This document shows, in pieces, positions 37,061 to 50,452 of a DNA stretch of 64,000 bases. Made by a program: the position numbers and the translations under genes. Position 1 is the first letter of the stretch. Each line of letters starts with the position of its first letter. This DNA is from Hofstenia miamia (lineage: Eukaryota; Xenacoelomorpha; Acoela): assembly GCA_004352715.1 (NCBI GenBank), contig SCFE01000005.1:898684-962683 (forward strand), read 5' to 3'. The notes below the pieces were generated by a model. It did no database searches and was not told the DNA's origin. It saw only the letters and a list, made by a program, of their open reading frames with translations.

Positions 37061-38394
37061 ATATTTATTAAGTTATATATAATTTATAAACTTAACCAAG
37101 AAACAAACATTTACTGACATAACTAAGCTCATATGAAGAAAGTTGCATTATCTATGTTCTTAATAAGTTTGTAAACTTAATACATGTATATGTACATGAG
37201 AACTTATATATATGTTGTTGTTATTTCAAGTAACATGATAGGCTGAAATTCTTGATATTTCTTTCATTTTCAATGATTTTTGTTTTAAACTTTCAATAGT
37301 TATTTTCCAATTTTTTGAACCCTTAAATATCAAATGCACTCTTTAATGACTTCAACAAATATAAATTTATGCAGTGTTGCTCATGATTTCAATACTATTC
37401 AATTTTGAATAGTTATTCCTCCTGTAGAGAGTGCGAATGCCTCCAATTCAATAGTTTAGCTATTGTTTCTGAATGCATGAATTGCATTTTCCTTTTAATT
37501 GCCATGATACTGTGCATTTTTGAAATCATCTGTAATTATATTAATCATTTTTTTCATGATCCAATTATATTTTTTGTTAATGATTATTCCTAAAGATTCT
37601 ACTTTCACGGTTCTCGAATTATATGTTTATTTATAGCCTTTTTTATTGCTTCTTTAATTTTTCAAACTGAAGTGACCTATTTTCAATCTTTAATGTTATT
37701 TACTCTTATAAAAAATTTGTAGTAAATTCAAGATATTTTCAATATGATGCAACAATTTTCGACTAGTCACATAAGATTATAATATGCCTTGACAGAAAAA
37801 TTAAACGATGGTTGACAGTCTATCTAATGGCTCGGCAACATTTTGATGATAGGGATGTTTTGTAAAACTTTGTAATATATTCAAGTTACAATAGCGTATA
37901 GTACATTGTCATATATTTTTCGCTAGATGGCGTAAAAAGTTGCTAATATAAGCATAAACGAATTGGTCTTACTTTTGAAATTCAGCTAAATGACATTATT
38001 AGTGTCTTTAAGCTAAACACTTCTTTGAACATTCTTTAGAGAACACTATTGACAGCAGCTACATTTAATGCTTAAAGGGTTCTATCTTAGTACCAGAAAC
38101 AAAGAGATTTCAAATTTTAGCGTCATTTAATTTGTGATTTTCTAATTAGAAATGCTTAATATTTCGTCATAAACTTGGATTTATATTTCTAGTATATACA
38201 AATTTTAAAATCACATATTTGAACATTCAGAAGTATTTAACAACCTTGTCCACCAGCAATACGCAAACATTTTGTTGAGTCCACTAAACTGAGTAATTGA
38301 ATTGTAACAGTAGTAAGTAATATCATAACCAAGAATAAAGCAAATGCGAAAGGATGATTGCTAAATAAAATTTAATGTATTTATGAAATGCAAG

Positions 38395-38395
<1 letters not shown>
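37061..38395. other. AT-rich stretch, nothing recognised
   Basis: The open frame at 37405-37593 (plus) is hydrophobic and cysteine-rich but unassigned. No other feature was supported. Confidence 0.35.
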
Positions 38396-38432
<37 letters not shown>

Positions 38433-38690
38433 NTTTTTGGTATTTTTAGGTCTATAAAAATTTTAATTTCATAACTACTTCAAATGTTTTAAATCAGTTG
38501 AAACCCCGTTGAATTGTGTGTGCGTGTGTGTGCGTACGTACCCGTGCGTTTCTCCATCCTTGAAAGAGAAAAGTGGATAGCTGTCTCAGACACAAACCTG
38601 AGCGGTCTATTTTCAACCTCCTTGCTAGGGTGGCCTTCTATTACAGGCGGCCTTTAATTACAGGTGGCCTTAAATTACAGGTTTTACNAA
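38396..38690. repeat. Microsatellite and minisatellite cluster
   Basis: (TA)n runs at 38396-38428, next to a single N at 38433. TG/CG-rich alternating sequence lies at 38515-38548. About 2.5 tandem copies of an 18-bp unit (ATTACAGG-T/C-GGCCTTTAA type) occur at 38640-38683, next to an N at 38688. Replication slippage and assembly trouble are the likely cause of the Ns. Confidence 0.7.
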
Positions 38691-38913
38691 CGTCATTTCC
38701 AGATAAGCATAAAATTTACAAAAACCAAAAAATTTGGGGAATTGACAAGTTAGTTCCAGATAAACAAAATTTTACAAAAACAAGCATGAAATTATATAAA
38801 ATGATCTACTTGTGCACCTATGACGCTTGGCAATGTTAGCGAAAGATTTCTATCTGCATTACAAAGCCTTCTTCTTGTAGAATGCCGAACCACTGCAATG
38901 ATATATTTATTAT

Positions 38914-39454
38914 TTGTTTTGCCGCTCAGAACTGGTACCGGGTGGTGTTTTAACTGTAAAATTATCTTTATCTGACAGTCCCTTTAGAAATGGAAATGGT
39001 AGCAGGCATTTGTCTCAGAAACTCATTATTTATAGTTTTCTTTTACAAGCATCCAATCCTGGTCAACATTTGCAACCATTGTGTACGTATTCATCTATCA
39101 GAAGGAAATGTATAAAAGGAAAATGTCTACACTTCCCTGAATAATTCTACCCAGCAATAAATCTTGACATGATTTGCATAATGATCTGCACATCTGAACT
39201 ACCACACTGAGTAGGTGGAAATTTGCACTCCAATAAAACGTAGAGACAATATGGCTATCAGAGGCTGCTAATTATGAATAACACAAATATTCTCATTGAC
39301 AAATGCATAATTTGCCAAATTATTAGTAAACAACAATTATTTTCAACACCTACATATAATTTTAAAATATAATATGGAAATTCTCAAAGCTTTCTGCTCT
39401 TCTCTTCCCAAGTACACACGCACACAAATAGATTGTAGAAGGAGTTATCAATCC
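38914..39454 (+). other. Unassigned stretch before a transposase fragment
   Basis: Composition is slightly less AT-rich than the background. It could be the upstream part of the same decayed transposon as 39455-39690, but no motif was recognised. Confidence 0.25.
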
Positions 39455-39690
39455 ATATTTTCCAAACATCAACCCTCCAAGATCACCCTATCTAAATGAT
39501 GCTGAATTCTGGCTATGGGGATATCTGAAATAAAAGTTTACTTCAGAAAACTCAACGACATAGAATAGGTAAAATTGTTCATTTTTGAAGAAATAAATGT
39601 TGTTAATGACGAAGTGCTTAGTATTGCAACCGGTACCATTTTGGATAGATTAGTAAACCTGGCAGACGAAGATGCTGGACATTTAGTAAT
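39455..39690 (+). pseudogene. Mariner/IS630-type transposase C-terminus, decayed
   Basis: The plus strand encodes S-P-Y-L-N-D-A-E-F-W-L-W-G-Y-L-K, a degraded form of the S-P-D-L-N-P-x-D-F-x-L-W-G-Y-L-K block holding the third catalytic residue. A stop follows, then K-V-Y, and a C-terminal region with I-L-D-R-L-V-N-L and a D-A-G-H ending (usual form: GGHxE). Stops and loss of the S-P-D aspartate make it inactive. It belongs to the same broad family as the element at 47700-48658 but lies on the other strand. No inverted ends were found. Confidence 0.6.
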
Positions 39691-40087
39691 AATAAAAACA
39701 TTAACAAAGATGAATTTTTTAAATATGGGCACTAAACAATACAATTATACAAAGAACAAACATTTGATTGGTGACTTACGGCACGCAGGGTACCTTATAA
39801 AAATGACACTAATATTGAATGATGTTCACAATTATTTTGTGTTGTCATATATGGTACGAAATAAACGCCCCTATAGTTTGAGATGACACTTGCCAAGACA
39901 ACTGCCTACTTGAATTTCAATCGATAAATGAACTATTTAGCGAAAGTAAGCGCTCTTCACGTTAATGTTGACTTAGAGTGTTTATTAGAAATTTTGTAAA
40001 TATCTAGTCGAAATAGTTTGCTAAGATTTCGCATTGTAATCAGTGAACGTATTCTTCTTATGGTGAACATGCATAAAGTTAAAATTT

Positions 40088-40093
40088 TTTATT
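40088..40093 (-). terminator. Candidate polyadenylation signal AATAAA of the transporter gene
   Basis: On the minus strand AATAAA lies about 75 bp after the stop codon of the BT1-type transporter, the first such hexamer noticed downstream. Confidence 0.5.
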
Positions 40094-40168
40094 GTTTTGT
40101 GTTTTTTAAAGACATAAATCCGTATGCTTCCACTTCGCCATTGATTGGAAATTTCTATTTTGTGTTCC

Positions 40169-40618
40169 TTACGATTTTAGGCTAAATATATTACTAGTAT
40201 TAAGTGTATACCTTGTGTTTCTTCCCTTTTTCCGCCATTCTGCTGCTTGCTTCTTCTGTGAAGGAATTAGAACTACACTAATCAACGCGAATGTTGAAGC
40301 AATATAACTTAGTGAATACGAGAGCATTATTATTCGTCTATCAGACGAAGAGTCTCTGCGAAAACGTTCATCACTGTTGACTTTGAAATATCCAAATATC
40401 CAATTGGAAAGCGTAACTGAAAATGCTTGCCCAAGCTGAGCAACTGTCCAACAAAGTGCATAAGCAAAGCTTTCCAAACCTGTTGGTGCATACTCAATAA
40501 TGATCATACTAATTATTATGATAATCCAGGAGAATGAAGCTGCAAAAAGTATATCATCAGCAAACCAAAAGAACTGACTTCGCACGTAGTTAAATGTAAT
40601 AATGAAGCTCATCACTGC
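40169..40618 (-). CDS. Transporter exon 6 (residues 409-557, C-terminus)
   Basis: Begins after CTTTTAAG with GCAGTGATG in phase 0 and ends in TAA at 40169. It encodes the last helices, including W-F-A-D-D-I-L and E-Y-A-P-T-G-L-E-S-F-A-Y-A-L (matching the family's P-x-G-x-E-x-x-x-Y/F-A-L motif). A basic cytosolic tail of about 30 residues begins K-K-Q-A-A-E-W-R-K-K. Confidence 0.8.
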   Translation of the reverse strand, partial: AVMSFIITFNYVRSQFFWFADDILFAASFSWIIIIISMIIIEYAPTGLESFAYALCWTVAQLGQAFSVTLSNWIFGYFKVNSDERFRRDSSSDRRIIMLSYSLSYIASTFALISVVLIPSQKKQAAEWRKKGRNTRYTLNTSNIFSLKS

Positions 40619-43600
40619 CTTAAAAGCTCGTGTAAAAAAATGTAATACAGAAATTTATGTGTATTTGTCTTGATGAAAGTCAATACTATCCCCTTAACAT
40701 GTTTAAAATTTGGAGTAAATATATATACCATACTTTGCGAAATAGAAATAGTTTCAAAAGTAGTCATTTCCTTTGGTTTTTGGAAAGGGAGAAATTCATA
40801 GCAAATATTACTATAGGAAGTTTCTAAAGCTAATTTCTACAAAGAATATAGAAAAATCTGTCAATTGCTCTTAACATATATATATATATATATAAAAGAT
40901 TCGGTACTATATTTAAGGAACAGGGGCATCTATAGAAATATCATTGAAGAATATGTCCTATATACCTAGAAGAATTTCAATTATTTTATTTCTTCAATGG
41001 GTGTAATTAATTAGAAATTGTAGAGTGTTCATAAAGTAACTTTTGGATTTCGAACTATGATTGCAGAATAAATAGATGTAAGAGGCAAGGAATTTTGATT
41101 AACAAAAATCAATGTATTGGATTATAGTGCATCTTCACTGCAATTCAACTTACTTCTACTTCTTCAGAAATTTCTTAATGGTTGAACATTAGTTGATCTT
41201 CCATTAACCTCAACAAAAAACTTCGAGACATCTAGCAAACGACTTTCCTAGCAATTTCTCATCAATGTAATTTCCCATTTTGTTCCTCCATTGTGTTGAA
41301 ATTTAAAGATTTTAGTTTAAGTTCCTTAAATTATATTCATTGTTCATTCTATTAATAAAAAATTAAGTTATTTTGCCTCCAAATTTCTTTTGTAATCCAC
41401 GATTTTGAATTAAATTTTGACTACTTTGCGATTGTCTTGCATTTCCATTCCATTTCTATAACTATTTTAAGAAAATTTTTACATTTTCCATTAATTTCCA
41501 CATCTTTCCATAACTGTTAGTGCTAGTGGATAGGGTTCTGCATGACCAGAATTTTTCTGGTTTCAGTCCCATTCGTCAAATTGGATTTGATCACATTCCA
41601 AACCCATGAAATTTTTAATTTGATCAATATCGGAAAAAATATATGTAATATTCTGAAATCAGTAGTTCATTGTTCTTCATTTTTGTTGCAGCCCCATGTT
41701 AATCTCAGTCGACTGAAATATTTTCTTCTAGTTCCATGCTACTGAGACCAATAACTCTCATAGGACTAAATGGTTCTTCAGAACCCTACTAGTAGTTCGT
41801 CAAATTGACAATAATATGAACAGAAATTGCATTTGAATTAAAACATGTGCTATAATTGGTTTGGTTAAAACTATTAGGTACACGTAATAGAATTTTGTAA
41901 TGCTTTAAATCCTGACCTCAAATTTGTTAGAAATGATTCATCGACTTCTACAAGCTTTAATTCGCATTGTTGTTGCCAGACTTTATTGCAATTAGATTGA
42001 TTTATTCTAAATTCTAGGATTTATTTATAGACAAATCTTTGGATAATTCGAATTTTTTACAGGTGAATCAGATAATTTCTAAGCATCCGATTAAAAATGG
42101 TTAAAATCCGGTTAAGTTAAGAAGAAATCCGGTCCGGTTAATCAGGTTAAATATGTGATGGACAGCACTAGTCATAGCAATTATTTAATTTAAAATAATA
42201 AGTGGAATGTTAAGGAAAAGCTTAGAACGTCTTCAGAATAAAACCAAGTAGAAAACTTGCTACCATCGAGAGGACGAAATTTTTATAACCAAATATTGAA
42301 CAGAAAGATGGCATATAATAGTAGAGATTATGGGACTTATCACACGCAACTTAAATCAAGTTAGCTGTGGACGTATGGATTGCACTTTGTACCAAGGACA
42401 TTAATACATTAATATATTAATATATGTATGTCCTTGCTTGTACACATGCAGAAAAATTTGAAATTGGATCAAAATATTAGAAAATTTTAGGAAATGAGTG
42501 GAAATTTCTAGAACATTTTGAAAGCATTCTGATTCAAAAACCCAAAATATATGTATTTCTGACTAACCTATATTTACCCGTACTTAATATCTGAACTTCA
42601 CAATCCGAAAAGTCAGTTTTTTAAAAAGCATATTTGAGTCCTAATCGACTTCATCTTGACATGCAAATAAGTATGGTATTGTTATAAAACAGTAAGATTT
42701 AAAAAACCAATATGCGAGTTAATCGCTAACAATAAAAAAGCTAACTTATTATCAACATAAATTAATGGAAGAGTAAAGTTTTACCTGAGCTATACTATGA
42801 GATATACCTTGAATGATTATGATATACCTCCAATTAAAATTTAAACAATATTTTGAATATAACCAAACACCTCCCACTTCAATAAATATAATCATAGCTG
42901 TAAAAAAATTTCTGACAACAGGTTGAAGCTGCAGCCAATTTCTCTCCACCATGCTATCAGCAGTAGTTCGCGGCATGCAAGTCAGAGCAAGAATAAATAG
43001 AAGCAACTTCTGATAATGCGGGGAACCAATAAGAAGCTTCAAGGTGTTTAGATTCGACCTCAAAATTGTGGTCCTAGGGCGAGCTATTGTGTACAGCTCA
43101 TATGCGCTCTTTCTTCTCTTTTCACGATGATGAAAGCTCTCAATTTGAGGAATTTCTTCAAGAATATCAACCGATACATCAGAAGATCTTTTAGTTTGCA
43201 CGAAGTGTTTTGTGTTAGTTTCGTAATCTAACTCATTAGTGAAGAATATGGCATAAATAGCCCCACTAATTATCATCAACGAAATTATTATAGTTGTCTC
43301 ATTGAACTCCATTCCCATGCAAAATGTGCCTCCATATGCAGCTGAATTCAACCTAGAAAATCTAGTCACTATATAGATGAAATTTCAAATGTCTCAGTAA
43401 TAAAAATTTCGAAATGTATAATGTCACGGAAATAGAAAGTAAATTTAGAATTTTTAGAGTGTGCATCTTACATGTACAAAATTTAGGTTTTGAACAATTA
43501 CACCTGCCATGAAGTTAGAGTTATATCATAGATAGGCTAAATATATAAATTTAGCTATCTATGTTTTATTTTGATTAGAACTAGCATCTATTAGCTTCCC

Positions 43601-43710
43601 TATTTACAACAGTGTTAATTTTCTTGAAAAAGTTTTAAGAATTTTAGGTGCAATGTGGTGTTCTGCATATCAACCTCACACGGCAACTGAAACGAATTAG
43701 TGTTTAATGC

Positions 43711-43761
<51 letters not shown>

Positions 43762-46700
43762 CGTATGTCTCATATTACATGTGCAGAAATGTGTATTTAA
43801 GCAGAATTAACTCTAAGCGGCATAAAAATTATCTGAAGTCAATTTTTTACAAATATATTTGTTTATTTGCTTTCAAAGATTTTATTTAAAAAATAATTGT
43901 AATCATGCTACAACTTCAAACTGAAAGTTGCAATGTAATAAATAGGGAAAATTTCATAACACACAATGCAATTAAATTACAATATAAATTTTGTAATTTA
44001 AATTTGAATTTTATTTATAGCTTTAAAATTTTGGGAACCTGTCCGCAGAACTTAAGATTATCGTTTGAATTGTAGTGAATACATCAAATATGTACGTTTT
44101 AATATAAGTTAACAAAGCTTATTACGTTGCACCAACCAATAGAAGAGCAAGTAATCTCCCGAGCTTCTCACCAATTCTAGTCTGAGTGATTAATCTCCCA
44201 CGTATCTTCTCAGGTTCACATTGCGATAGTTGCGTTACTAAGCCATCTATCACACAATCAGTGAATGCAACACCCATTGTTGCCAACATAAGAACTACTA
44301 AAAATCCATGTTTAGGTACTGTATTACTCAATCGTGGTAATGATAACATGTACACAATGTACAAGTATTTTCTAAGATAATATTTTACGCAGTGATATTT
44401 AAAGATTTCTTCTATTACAAGTACTCGATTTAAATTGAGAATAGCGATATGTCTTGAAAAACTTTTAAAAATTCAGTTTTCAGCAAAATAATTTAAAAAA
44501 TTTAATTAAATTGCCGAACCATGAAAGATATTAACGCTTTCACTACTAAAACAATTCTTTATCTTATCTTATCTTATCTTAAGGGAATTGAATTTTATTT
44601 AAGAATCTTAAAGATAGTAAAGCACAGCTTGAGAAGGGGAAGACTGTGATAAGATGTCCGGTCTTCAGACTTTAATACTCTAAGGGAATCTATTTAAGCC
44701 TGCGTAGACCTGGCAGGTCAAGGTCTGGATGATTTCAAATACTTGTCCATGTTGCCTAAGGTGCAACAAAAAACGTTTTTATTAGAAGTCTTAGTTACTA
44801 CATATGATTGAATTACGATCCCTCCATTATTTTCATGATCCTTTCTTGGAACAACTTTTTGCACTGCTGTGGGAACCCCACTAGATATTCTTATAAAATA
44901 TATTTATAAACCTATAAATATATGAAGAAATAATACAAATTTCCATATTTTGAAGTGATTGAGCTTAACTATTACGTTTAATATATAGTTACAAATTAAT
45001 TAAAAAACTGCTACTCAATGTCTATGAAGAAACGACGGAGCTTGATTTAATAATGCTATCTAGATTTTCTACGCATTCGGTTAAGTAGCGAATCAACAAA
45101 GAGCAATGGCCAGTCGATTCTGTGCCTGTTAATAATGTGAATTTTGTTGAGGATTTCTTCGTACTAGCGCGACGCCTGATGAAATCAAACTCCGTGATAA
45201 TGATTGCTTTTCGTCGGGGCTTTTAGCGATTGGCTAATGAAGAATTCTATATTAAAGACTCCGTTTTATTGTAAGCTAGGCTGTTTTGTAGTATCATGTT
45301 GATGATTTACTTTTTCATAATTAATTTTGCATTTATATAAACTCTTGGTTTAAATTGGCATCCATAACAAGATATATGAGTGAAAAAATTAAAAATATAT
45401 TTATGATTTTCATCTAAAAATTGTTATTGTGTACAGTCTCTTCTTAGCTTGCATGCAGATGCATGTTGTATTGCAAAATGTGCATCTGCAAATCAATCTT
45501 GGTACGACAAAATTGCGAAAATTGATGAATTATTAATGACATTCTTACCAAAAAATGAAAACTATGTTGAAATATTGGCAAGTATTGTTTTAGCAATCAT
45601 TCATTGTGCACCACTGTTTGCATGCATTCTTAAATACATAAGACAAGACATGCAAAGCTGACCAAGGACTTTACAAATTCCTCAGCTCAAATTTTACCTG
45701 CTGCTTCTGTGAACATCTTCAAATTCTGCCTAAATTTTCATTGATTTATAAAAACAGATGATGAATTAAGGTTGGTAAAATACATTAATCTTTTAGAGTA
45801 ATTTTGAAAAGTGGCATGGAGTTTCATCTTGCAAAAAATGTTGGACAATCAAGGCGCATACATTGTTGCTAGTAAATGCGTAAAAAACGAATTATGTATA
45901 TTGCTATTAATGATGATGGTTTGAATTGATTTATCATATACTTGAGCTAGACACTTTACACCTTTATCAAAGAACACCTCCATAGCTTTTGGATATCAAT
46001 GATTCAAATGTAATATTGTAAAAAATGAACATTACATTTGTACATTACCAACGCGATACCATATCGTCTTGTACATAACCATAGATATCTTATGGTTTCA
46101 CATTGCAAAACAAACATAGGTGTACACATAAGAATGTTGAATTAAAATGAAATTAATGTTGTATTTAAAATTTTTTGCAAATTTTATATCAGTACAGGTG
46201 GTCCTTTTCCGAAATTTTCCATGCTACGCCCCTGCCTACTACAGGCCGTCTAAAGTTAGTGACATTGAATATATTCAGTGTGCCCCTTTCATCACAGTTA
46301 ATAAATAGTAATTATTGAGAAAGCGAATAAAATTTAGTGTCGGTAGTCCGCCGTTACCGCATTATTTTGACAATACCGAAAAATACCGATACCGCAGTAT
46401 ATTGCCTAAAAAATGATCGGTATTTTATTTATTTGCACTATGTAAACTTTAAATATTTCTGTACGAGGTCTAGATTATAGCAGGTTGGAAAGCTCAGGAA
46501 TTCCTTAAGAAGAAAGGTCTATTAATTATGCAGTTACAATTACATGGCTTATTAGCGCACAACATTTTATCAAAATATTTTCACAAAAAGAAGCTATTTA
46601 TAGATTTTTTCTTAAGAAAATCAGATTTTAAAATGTACCCATTCGGTGCATTTATTTCTCTGTAACGTAATAGTCATGATTATGAAATTTGAATCCTTTT

Positions 46701-49700
46701 CATTTATTATCAAAGTCGAAAAATTCATTGCAGTTTTAATAAACTGGGGATATGTAACATTTTGTAAGGTTGAACATATTTCTTGCCTTTTTATGTTAAA
46801 CTGCTTCTATGGTGCTGTTAGAAATTCTGTTTTCCTTGAAAAACCCCAAATTTCAATAAAAAAATTATACCTAGGTATTTCAAATTTCAAGGCAAAAAGA
46901 ATATGCAAAAAAAGTTTTTTGGTAAATACTGTAAATTTTGTAAGGTGAAAGTTTGCATTTTTAGGTAAAAAATTACCGTAAATCCTCCTGCATAAGCCGC
47001 CACCATGTAGTAACTGCACCCTCAAACTTTGAAGGTTGCTTTTTAAGGTAAGTGTAAGCAGGGTGCATAAGCGCATTTGCCATGCTATAATAATTTTGTC
47101 CTCGCATATACGTTATCTATTAATTTAACAAACGAAATTTAACCACAATTATCGAATCAGCATTTAGGCACTCTAAGTACATCTTACCCGGAACTTAGTG
47201 AGATGCTTACAGATATAATTTTTAGACTCGAGGATTTATTGTATTTTTTACTAATTCTTCTATCATTCAAATTTTGAATGTTTACTTAAAAACTGTGTGC
47301 AACATCAAGATTATATTTTACAGTTACTATGAATTGATAACCACAAGCAACTAAATGCAATAAAACACCGTCATGCAACAAAATTAAGTAACCTAATTCA
47401 AAAAAGTAAATCCCAAATTGAAAATCTTAGTGTTAAAAACACAGTCATAAACCTTTCACATCGAACACTAACAAAAAATGAAGAAACTGCTCTATCATTT
47501 GGTATGAATATGAGCTGGCCTAGCAAATTTAATGCGATAAAAGCCAGATTGACGGAGAACATTTCTTCTAATTCACAAGGAAAAAATATCAAATGATTGT
47601 GAAAACTGGCGTAGAGATATCCAAAAACAACCTCAAATACCAAGAAAAGCAAAAACTCTAATTCGATCCTTAAAAGAACTTTCTTCAGGTAACTCAATAT
47701 ACAGGGTCGTCATTAAGTTCCTCCGTGATTTATTTGCATCATTGTATTTAAATAAAAAGTAACTCAGTATTCAAATGAATGTATTTTCAAAGCTAATGTA
47801 CTAAAGTTTTAAATTCTATAACATCTGTTCAATATGACCACCATCTTTGTTGGAACACATCTGAAATCTTGAAATGCAGTTTTCCACTGTTCTTTTAAGC
47901 ATTTCGGTATCAATTTCATTGCATGCTTTCCTTGTGGAATCTTTGAGATCGTCAATATTTTTGTTTTTTGCATAAGCTATATTTTTTGTATGTCCCAAAA
48001 GAAAAAGTCCAGAGGTGCGAGATCGGGATTTCTTGGAGCCCATGACACCCAAGCACCTCTGCCAATCCACTGTTCGAAAAAATTTTCGTTGAGGAAGTTT
48101 CTGACATCTGTACTTCAATGTGGTGTTGCGGCATCTTGTTGGAAGAAAACGCGACTAAAGCAACGACAAGTCTTCAGTTCAGGTTCAAAGAATGTAGGAA
48201 GCATTGCCAAATAATCTGTTGCTTTCACAGTATAGGTAGGAAAAAAGAAGGTCCAATGAGTTTTGTGGATGAAAAAGCCACCAAAACATTGACCTTTGGT
48301 GATGCTCAAGGGACCTCAGCAAAGTTGCTTGGGTTCTCATATCCCCAAATTTCGCATACAATGCAGTAATTGTCTTGTCAAATGGAGGGGTTGTTGCGAA
48401 ATCATTTCTCCATTTGAGTTGAAGAGCCACCACAGATTGTAAAGAATGAAATTACAAAACAACATAAATTTTTTACTCCATTGTCAACATTTTAAAATTG
48501 ATAGACTTTTTGTTAAATGAATAATTTCTACTAAATTTACATGCTACGTAATTTCCAATGTGTGAGCAAGCTTTAGACGTAAAACAACCATTGTAAAATT
48601 TGTATGTGCCTGCAGATCAGATTAAAATCACGGAGAGACTTAATGAACACCCTGAATATATCCAAATTTGATAAAGGTAATAGAATTATAGTAATGAAAA
48701 AGTCGATGTACACAACTAATATGTAAGCAAATTTATATGACAAAATAAAATTTGAAAGTGAATGTAACACTAATATTTCATCAAAATTTGTGAAAAAAGA
48801 AGAGAAATTTAATAAAAAACTTTTAGAAATGAAAAAGAATGGAGAATTGAGCAAAGAACTTTATGAAAAATTTAGAAGTACAGATTCACAACCCTGTCGA
48901 CTATATGGTCTCCTAAAAATTCATAAGATGTAACGAATCCTCCAATGAGACCTATGCTATCAACAACGAATTTTCAAAATGTAAGTTTGACAAAATGGCT
49001 TGACAAATTATTAAAACCATATATTCCAACCAATGAAAGACACTCCTGATTTTCTCTCCAAATTATCATTTGATTCAAATCTAAAAAATAAATTTCTCGT
49101 TAGTTATGATATGTTAAGTCTTTTTTTACAAACATCCCAGCAAAAATGACAACTGATCACATTATAAAACTTATTACAGAAGAACAAATTTCAATTAGTC
49201 TTTAAAACATTGCGTAAATTACTAAATATTTGTTGTCTAAATACTTCATTCCTCTTTAATAATAAATTTTTTTAACCAATTTGAAGGAATGGCAATGGGA
49301 TCAGCCCTAAGTCCAACAATGGCAGCATTTTCAATGGACATCATTGAAAGTAATTTTAAAGAAGCATCTATACCCAAACCACATTAACATTGTAGATATG
49401 TCGATAATGTGTTTGCAATATTTAAAGAAAAAGATGAAGCAAACAATTTTCTAAAATATCTTAAAGATATTCAATTCACCATGGAATGTCAAGTAAACAA
49501 CAAACTAAATTTGCTAGATGTGTGCGTACATAATTTTACTAAGAAATACGAAACTAGTTGGCACATAAAAAAGTCAAATTCTGGATTATACATTCCTTAC
49601 CATTCAAATTGTAACAAAAGCATACAAAATAAATAATATCAAAGCTTTGTTTAATAGGGCTAAACTTACATCCTCAAATTACAAACACCTTACAGATGCC

Positions 49701-50415
49701 ACCAACAAAATTTTTAAAATACGTGATGATAATGGTTATCCGCACAAATTAATCAAACAATATTTAAACACTTTATTTTGCAATAACAAAGAAGACAATA
49801 AAATAGAAAAGCTTGATGAAACCAAGATCAATGTATATTTAAATCTTCCTTATGTATGTAACCAAATTCAAAGTTTAATGAAGAAAATAACAACTATGAA
49901 TACAAATTTAAAATAGACAAAGATTGTTCCTATATTTACATCGTATAAAACTAAAGATATGTTCCAAAATAAAGATCCAATTCCAAAGAAACTTAGTTTC
50001 CTCTGTTGTCTACAATTATAAATGTGATGATTGTGAAAAATAATACGTCGGGGGAAACAAAGCGACATTTGGTAACAAGAATGAAGAAGGAGCATATTAA
50101 CGGACACTTAAGATCAGAAATATTTATCCATGAACACCAAGCTAAAGAAAAAAATTTTTACATACAACTAAGAAACACAACATCTTAAAATAGGCGAAGC
50201 CTTAATCATCAAGCAAACAAAGAAACATTAATTACTAAATAAGGGACAAAGCATGATATCATTAAATTTTTTCTAGTGTGCATGCAGTAATTTTGTATTA
50301 CAATAGTGTAGTCAATTCTAAATATTTGTTACTGATGATGATATTCAGAATCGAAACCGGTCTATATTTTTCATAGCGTTCAAAAATGAATATTGCAAAG
50401 CTCAGTATAATTACT

Positions 50416-50452
<37 letters not shown>

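Larger units (their letters stand above)
47345..50190 (+). mobile_element. Penelope-like retroelement with GIY-YIG endonuclease, interrupted by a mariner insertion
   Basis: Plus strand, antisense to the host transporter gene. The N-terminal region (47345-47699) has V-I-N-L-S-x-x-x-L-T-K-N-E-E-T-A-L-S. After the 47700-48658 insertion comes F-D-K-G-N-R-I-I-V-M, then L-Y-G-L-L-K-I-H-K, P-M-R-P-M-L-S-T, S-L-F-T-N-I-P and G-M-A-M-G-S-A-L-S-P. The order and motifs are those of Penelope-like elements, which code for a telomerase-related reverse transcriptase fused to a GIY-YIG nuclease. Stops and frameshifts break the frame at several places and the catalytic pair reads Y-V-D-N instead of Y-V-D-D, so the copy is inactive. 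Confidence 0.9.

Noticed and set aside
44371-44373. Alternative acceptor for transporter exon 4
   Set aside because: It would need a phase-2 donor in exon 3, and none was found; the acceptor at 44319-44320 fits the phase-1 donor.
44600-44770. GC-richer patch in transporter intron 3 as an exon
   Set aside because: A short minus-strand frame reads plausibly, but no splice signals or family match could be found.
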